Assembly (NCBI RefSeq): GCF_002807055.1
Contig: NZ_NIXN01000005.1
Span: 186,001 to 250,000 of the forward strand
DNA: 64,000 bases
Origin: Confluentibacter citreus
Lineage (GTDB): Bacteria > Bacteroidota > Bacteroidia > Flavobacteriales > Flavobacteriaceae
Direction of reading: 5' to 3'
The translations under genes and the position numbers were made by a program. The notes beneath the pieces were generated by a model, which made no database searches, was not told the origin of the DNA, and worked only from the letters and a program-made list of their open reading frames with translations. This document shows, piece by piece, positions 59,700 through 64,000 of this stretch (the stretch's first letter is position 1; each line of letters opens with the position of its first letter).

Positions 59700-60594
59700 C
59701 TAATTTTTTTAAACGGTTAAAATCTTCTTCGGAATGAAAAGGAATGGTAATTTTTCCTTTCCCATTACCAGAAACTTTAACGTCAATTTTGTGCCCAAAG
59801 TATTCAGAGAACACTGGAATGCCATTTTTTATGAAATTTGGAATCTCTTGATTTCCAGTATTTTTTGATGGTGTTTCAATATTTTTAGAAACATTAAAAT
59901 TGCGAACAAGTGCTTCTGTATCTCTAACGGATAATTGTTTTTCTAATATCTTCTCGTAAATATCCAATTGGATTTTTTGGTCTTCAATATTAATTATGGC
60001 TCGACCGTGACCCATAGAAATAAAGCCATCTCGAATGCCTGTTTGAATAATAGGGTCTAACTTGAGTAAGCGAAGGTAATTGGTGATGGTTGAACGTTTT
60101 TTGCCAACACGTTCACTCATTTGTTCTTGGGTTAAATTAATCTCATCAATTAATCGTTGGTATGATAAGGCAATTTCAATGGCATCTAAATCTTGGCGTT
60201 GGATGTTCTCAACCAAAGCCATTTCCAACGATTCTTGGTCGTTGGCAATTCTTATATAAGCAGGAATGGTTTCCAATCCAACAATCTTGGAAGCTCTAAA
60301 ACGGCGTTCTCCAGAAACTAATTGGTATTTGTTAAATCCAGATTTTCTAACGGTTATGGGTTGAATAATACCCAATTCCCTAATGGAAGAAGCTAATTCT
60401 AAAAGAGACTCTTCGCTAAAATTGGTTCTTGGCTGAAATGGGTTTACCTCAATAGCATCCAAATCCAATTCAATAATGCTACCAATAACTTTATCCGCAT
60501 TTTTATCTTGGACAGATTGTATGTCGTTGCTAGGGTCTTTTAAAAGAGCGGACAATCCTCTACCTAAAGCTTGTTTTTTGAGTGCCTTAGCCAT
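59683..60594 (-). CDS. parB: Chromosome partitioning protein ParB
   Basis: A 303-residue CTP-dependent DNA clamp that loads at parS. The N-terminal ParB/Srx domain is at about 35-130, with VNPFQPRTNFSEESLLELASSI, LVSGERRFRASKI and the GERRFRA box typical of CTP binding. A helix-turn-helix is at about 140-200 (EQMSERVGKKRSTITNYLRLL). The C-terminal dimer end is FHSEEDFNRLKKLV. It is 3 bp after parA. I did not find a full parS sequence in this window. Confidence 0.97.
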   Translation of the reverse strand: MAKALKKQALGRGLSALLKDPSNDIQSVQDKNADKVIGSIIELDLDAIEVNPFQPRTNFSEESLLELASSIRELGIIQPITVRKSGFNKYQLVSGERRFRASKIVGLETIPAYIRIANDQESLEMALVENIQRQDLDAIEIALSYQRLIDEINLTQEQMSERVGKKRSTITNYLRLLKLDPIIQTGIRDGFISMGHGRAIINIEDQKIQLDIYEKILEKQLSVRDTEALVRNFNVSKNIETPSKNTGNQEIPNFIKNGIPVFSEYFGHKIDVKVSGNGKGKITIPFHSEEDFNRLKKLVEGAK

Positions 60595-60597
60595 AAT

Positions 60598-61362
60598 TTA
60601 AGAGTTTTTATCAATAATTTCTTTTGCCAAACTTAAGTAATTACTAGCGCCTTTACTAGCGGCATCGTAATTAATTATATTTTCACCATAGCTAGGAGCT
60701 TCGCTTAACCTTACGTTGCGTTGGATAATGGTTTGAAACACCATATTATTAAAGTGCTTTTGGACTTCTTCAACAACTTGGTTGGACAATCGTAAACGCG
60801 CATCGTACATGGTAAGTAACAACCCTTCAATATCCAATTCCGCATTATGGATTTTTTGAACACTTTTTATCGTATTTAATAATTTACCTAAACCTTCTAG
60901 TGCAAAATATTCACATTGTATGGGGATAATAACAGCATCTGCGGCAGTTAATGCATTAAGGGTTAATAAACCTAAGGAAGGAGCACAATCAATAATAATA
61001 AAATCATAATCGTTTTTAATCTCCTTCAATGCTTTTTTAAGCATGTATTCACGCTCCTCTTTATCAACAAGTTCAATCTCAATAGCCACTAAATCTATGT
61101 GTGACGGGATGATGTCTAAATTAGGAGTATTTGTTTTTATTATGGCTTCTCTGGCAGTACTTGAATGTTCTAAGAGTTGATAGGTACCTATTTCTATGGA
61201 TTCAACGTCTATTCCTATTCCGGAAGTTGCATTTGCCTGAGGGTCAGCATCAATAAGTAACACTTTTTTTTCTAAAACACCAAGGGAAGCTGCTAAGTTA
61301 ATAGATGTTGTTGTTTTTCCAACACCTCCTTTTTGGTTTGCAATTGCAATGATTTTACCCAT
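60598..61362 (-). CDS. parA: Chromosome partitioning ATPase ParA
   Basis: A 254-residue ATPase with the deviant Walker A KGGVGKTTTSINLAASL (about 10-26), Walker A' DADPQANATSG and Walker B FIIIDCAPSLGLLTLNAL. It works with ParB to separate replicated origins. The short N-terminus (starting MGKIIAIANQKGGVG) marks the chromosomal, non-plasmid type (type Ib-like short form). It is the first gene of the operon running left to DUF6122. The 214-bp gap to the right (61363-61576) separates it from the divergent peptidase gene. Confidence 0.97.
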   Translation of the reverse strand: MGKIIAIANQKGGVGKTTTSINLAASLGVLEKKVLLIDADPQANATSGIGIDVESIEIGTYQLLEHSSTAREAIIKTNTPNLDIIPSHIDLVAIEIELVDKEEREYMLKKALKEIKNDYDFIIIDCAPSLGLLTLNALTAADAVIIPIQCEYFALEGLGKLLNTIKSVQKIHNAELDIEGLLLTMYDARLRLSNQVVEEVQKHFNNMVFQTIIQRNVRLSEAPSYGENIINYDAASKGASNYLSLAKEIIDKNS

Positions 61363-61576
61363 CGAATGATTTGGTTTTATTAGCGGTAAAAATACGATTA
61401 TTTATGAGGAATAAAAACCGAACTTATTAATATTAGATGAGTTTTTCAAAACGCTTAAATGATCATGCATTTTAACGGGATTATTAATACGGATAAAATG
61501 TAATAAAATTCATAATTTTTGTTTCAAATTAAGAATTTAAATTTTATATTTATAAAAATTAAAAAAATATTAAAAT

Positions 61577-64000
61577 ATGAAAAACATCAATCAAAATCTT
61601 AATGCTTTTGTGCTTTTTATGATGCTATTTGTGGCATCCATGACGTATGCGCAAATTAAAGAAACCGCCACTGTGGAAGGCATCACGGAATACAAACTTG
61701 AAAATGGTTTGAAAGTGCTTTTATTTCCTGATAATTCGTCACAAACCATAACCGTAAACATAACCTATTTAGTAGGATCGCGTCATGAAGGTTACGGAGA
61801 AAAAGGCATGGCTCATTTATTAGAGCATATGTTATTTAAAGGCTCCACCAACCATCCCGATATTCCAAACGAGTTAACAAAGTACGGATCAAGACCAAAT
61901 GGAACGACTTGGTATGATAGAACAAACTATTATGAATCTTTTAATGCTACTGATGAAAATTTGGATTGGGCATTGGATTTGGAAGCCGATAGAATGGTGA
62001 ATTCCTTTATAGCCAAAAAAGATTTGGAATCTGAATTTTCAGTAGTTAGAAATGAATTTGAAATGGGAGAGAATTCCCCATCCGGTGTATTAATGGATAA
62101 AGTAATTAGTGCGGCTTTTTTATGGCATAATTACGGAAATACTACTATTGGCAATCGTTCAGATATTGAACGTGTACCTATTGAAAACCTACAAGCTTTT
62201 TATAAAAAATATTATCGTCCAGATAATGCCATATTGATGGTTACCGGAAAGTTTGAAAAAGATAAAACCTTAGCTCTAATTGAAAAAAAGTTTTCTGGTA
62301 TTAAAAACCCAGAAACTCCTTTAAGAGACATACCCACTGTAGAGCCCGCCCAAGACGGTGAAAAAAGAGTAACTCTTAGTCGTGTAGGGGATTTACAAAT
62401 TGTATCGGCGCTTTATCATGTGCCGGCAGGATCACATGAGGATTATGCAGCAGTCGAAGTGCTACAGGAAATTTTAACAGATCAGCCTTCAGGCAGATTA
62501 TATAAGGCGTTAATTGATGGAAAAAAAGCGGCTTCGGTTTGGTCTTTTTCACCATTTACAAAAGAACCATCTTTTTTATATTTTAATGTAGACGTGCCTT
62601 CGGACAAATCGTTGCAAGAGGCCGAGACCACTCTATTGTCTGTTTTAGATGGTTTTACTGAAACAGCTGTTACAGAAGAAGAGGTTAATAGAGCTAAAGC
62701 CAATTTATTAAAACAATACGATCAAATTAGTAGAAATTCTGCTTATTTAGGCACTTATATGAGTGAATTTATTGGTGCGGGGGATTGGAGACTTTCTTTT
62801 ATTCTACGCGATAGGGTAGAAAGTATGACTGCTGATAAGGTTAATGAAGCCATTCAGCGCTATTTAATAAACACGAATAGAACCGTTGGGAATTTTATAC
62901 CTAGTAAACAACCCATTCGTGTAGAGATTGAACATACCGAAGGATTGGAAGCTTTGGTTTCAAACTATAAAGGGAAAGAAGGTTATGGTGCTGGCGAAGC
63001 TTTTGATGTGTCTTATGAAAATATTCAAAATAGGTTAAATACAGGAACACTGTCCAAAACTCCAATAGAATATGGTTTTATAAAAAAAGATAACCGTGGT
63101 AAAACAGTTAATTTAAGATTCATGCTTAGAAATGGTGATGTAAACGACTTTATGGGGAAAGGTAAGGTTGCTAGTTATACATCACGAATGCTTAATAAAG
63201 GAACTCAAAGTAAAAGCAGACAAGACATTGAAGATAAATTGAGCGCTATTAAGTCATCCATTAATTTTTATGGTTCAAACGGTCGTGTTGCAGCAACGAT
63301 TAGTACCACTGAAGAGCATTTAATGGAAGCATTGGATTTAATGACAGATATGCTGAAAAACCCTAAGTTTGATGAAGCAGAATTGGAAAAACTTAAAACC
63401 CAAGAGTTAGCTAGTATCGAAGCAAATAAAACAGAACCAAATTATTTGGCAAGCAAAAACCTAGCATTAATAAATCAAAAGTATGAAAGAGGCCATCCCC
63501 TTCATGTTAACACTATAGAAGAAGATATTGAAGATGTTCAGGCTCTTAACATTAAAGCTTTGCAGGATTATCATAGTGCATTTTATGGGCTTTCAAATAG
63601 TGCTACCTTGGTTGCTATTGGTAATATAGATGAACAGGCTTTACAAAATTATTTTGAAAAGGAATTTACGGATTTTAAATCCAATAAACCATATACACCG
63701 ATAGTTGATAAATTTAGCCCTAATAAAGCTGTAAATGAAAAAATCAAGACACCAGACAAGAAAAATGCCATCAGTATAGGTCTTTTGCCTTTTGAAGGAA
63801 GTCAAGAAGATGAAGATTATGCAGCATTACAAATAGCCTCAGAAATTTTTGGGGGTGGAGTTTTAAGTTCAAGAATCACAACCCGTTTAAGACAACAAGA
63901 TGGCATCAGTTATGGTGCTGGTGGACAATTGAGTGTAGATAGCGATAAAAATGGCAAAAATTCTTCCCTATTGGTATATGCAATTTATGCTCCAGAGAAT
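61577..64000 (+). CDS. M16 family zinc metallopeptidase (3' end beyond window)
   Basis: 808 codons are present and the frame is still open at the window edge. Signal peptide about 1-25 (ending SMTYAQ). The inverted zinc motif HLLEH lies at 80-84 (His80, Glu83, His84), and the third ligand is probably a Glu in VVRNEFEMGE. A second, non-catalytic M16 half follows (about 500 onward, with FGGGVLSSRITTRLRQQDGISYGAGG near the cut). It is a two-domain exported pitrilysin-type peptidase of roughly 900 residues or more. About 100-150 residues are missing. Preceded by a 214-bp gap with no other gene. Confidence 0.93.
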   Translation, partial: MKNINQNLNAFVLFMMLFVASMTYAQIKETATVEGITEYKLENGLKVLLFPDNSSQTITVNITYLVGSRHEGYGEKGMAHLLEHMLFKGSTNHPDIPNELTKYGSRPNGTTWYDRTNYYESFNATDENLDWALDLEADRMVNSFIAKKDLESEFSVVRNEFEMGENSPSGVLMDKVISAAFLWHNYGNTTIGNRSDIERVPIENLQAFYKKYYRPDNAILMVTGKFEKDKTLALIEKKFSGIKNPETPLRDIPTVEPAQDGEKRVTLSRVGDLQIVSALYHVPAGSHEDYAAVEVLQEILTDQPSGRLYKALIDGKKAASVWSFSPFTKEPSFLYFNVDVPSDKSLQEAETTLLSVLDGFTETAVTEEEVNRAKANLLKQYDQISRNSAYLGTYMSEFIGAGDWRLSFILRDRVESMTADKVNEAIQRYLINTNRTVGNFIPSKQPIRVEIEHTEGLEALVSNYKGKEGYGAGEAFDVSYENIQNRLNTGTLSKTPIEYGFIKKDNRGKTVNLRFMLRNGDVNDFMGKGKVASYTSRMLNKGTQSKSRQDIEDKLSAIKSSINFYGSNGRVAATISTTEEHLMEALDLMTDMLKNPKFDEAELEKLKTQELASIEANKTEPNYLASKNLALINQKYERGHPLHVNTIEEDIEDVQALNIKALQDYHSAFYGLSNSATLVAIGNIDEQALQNYFEKEFTDFKSNKPYTPIVDKFSPNKAVNEKIKTPDKKNAISIGLLPFEGSQEDEDYAALQIASEIFGGGVLSSRITTRLRQQDGISYGAGGQLSVDSDKNGKNSSLLVYAIYAPEN

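Noticed and set aside
59683-61362. parS site near parAB
   Set aside because: I looked for TGTTTCACGTGAAACA-like palindromes near the genes and found none.

Overview
The window reads as chromosomal DNA of a marine-type Flavobacteriaceae bacterium (phylum Bacteroidota). The evidence is low GC, promoter -7 boxes of the TAnnTTTG type, weak or absent Shine-Dalgarno sequences, a TonB receptor with a carboxypeptidase-like N-terminal domain, gldI, a LolD-like exporter, several DUF families I recognise mainly from Flavobacteriia, and the parA-parB-DUF5683-dapB-lepB order. No tRNA, rRNA, CRISPR, prophage or intact insertion sequence was seen. Both window ends cut a gene: a PepSY membrane protein on the left and an M16 peptidase on the right.

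Layout. 0-5.2 kb: PepSY protein end, LolD-like ATPase, DUF5916 outer-membrane protein, then msrA-folE and a small membrane protein. 5.3-9.5 kb: a minus-strand transport operon (DUF6787-like membrane protein, His/Cys-rich small protein, TonB receptor, lipoprotein) behind a sharp palindrome over its promoter, probably for a metal. 9.7-14.2 kb: DUF937 protein, serA, serC, a LuxC-like acyl-CoA reductase and a 2[4Fe-4S] ferredoxin. 14.4-24.7 kb: a plus-strand sugar locus with a GH31 glycosidase, a very large ThuA/dehydrogenase/cupredoxin lipoprotein, an MFS transporter, a sugar epimerase and a Gfo/Idh oxidoreductase, resembling 3-keto-sugar catabolic sets. 24.7-29.1 kb: an accessory block (TetR, sterol-desaturase-like hydroxylase, serine hydrolase, XRE regulator) bounded by two inverted copies of an 82-bp palindromic element. 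29.1-36 kb: mixed genes, including a scar with a gene remnant and strong hairpins.

36-64 kb is mostly core. It holds parE, a 44-codon ORF and parC; an operon nrnA-gldI-cyclophilin/FKBP-lgt-DUF192; ndk; two tandem cold-shock genes; recF with a 2H-phosphoesterase and DUF721; a TPR protein with ribH; two related tiny membrane proteins before mutL; tandem rhomboid proteases with an EEP-family protein; and the parA-parB-DUF5683-dapB-lepB-WbqC-DUF6122 operon, into which a four-helix-bundle (S23-type) gene has been placed.

The items most worth a second look are the azurin-tailed ThuA/dehydrogenase lipoprotein and its operon, the palindrome-controlled transport operon, the CTAG-centred double operator at the TetR/hydroxylase promoter, the inverted 82-bp elements around the accessory block, and the small ORFs at parE/parC and ribH/mutL. 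None is proven to be a new system; family names are from memory of motifs and no database search was made.
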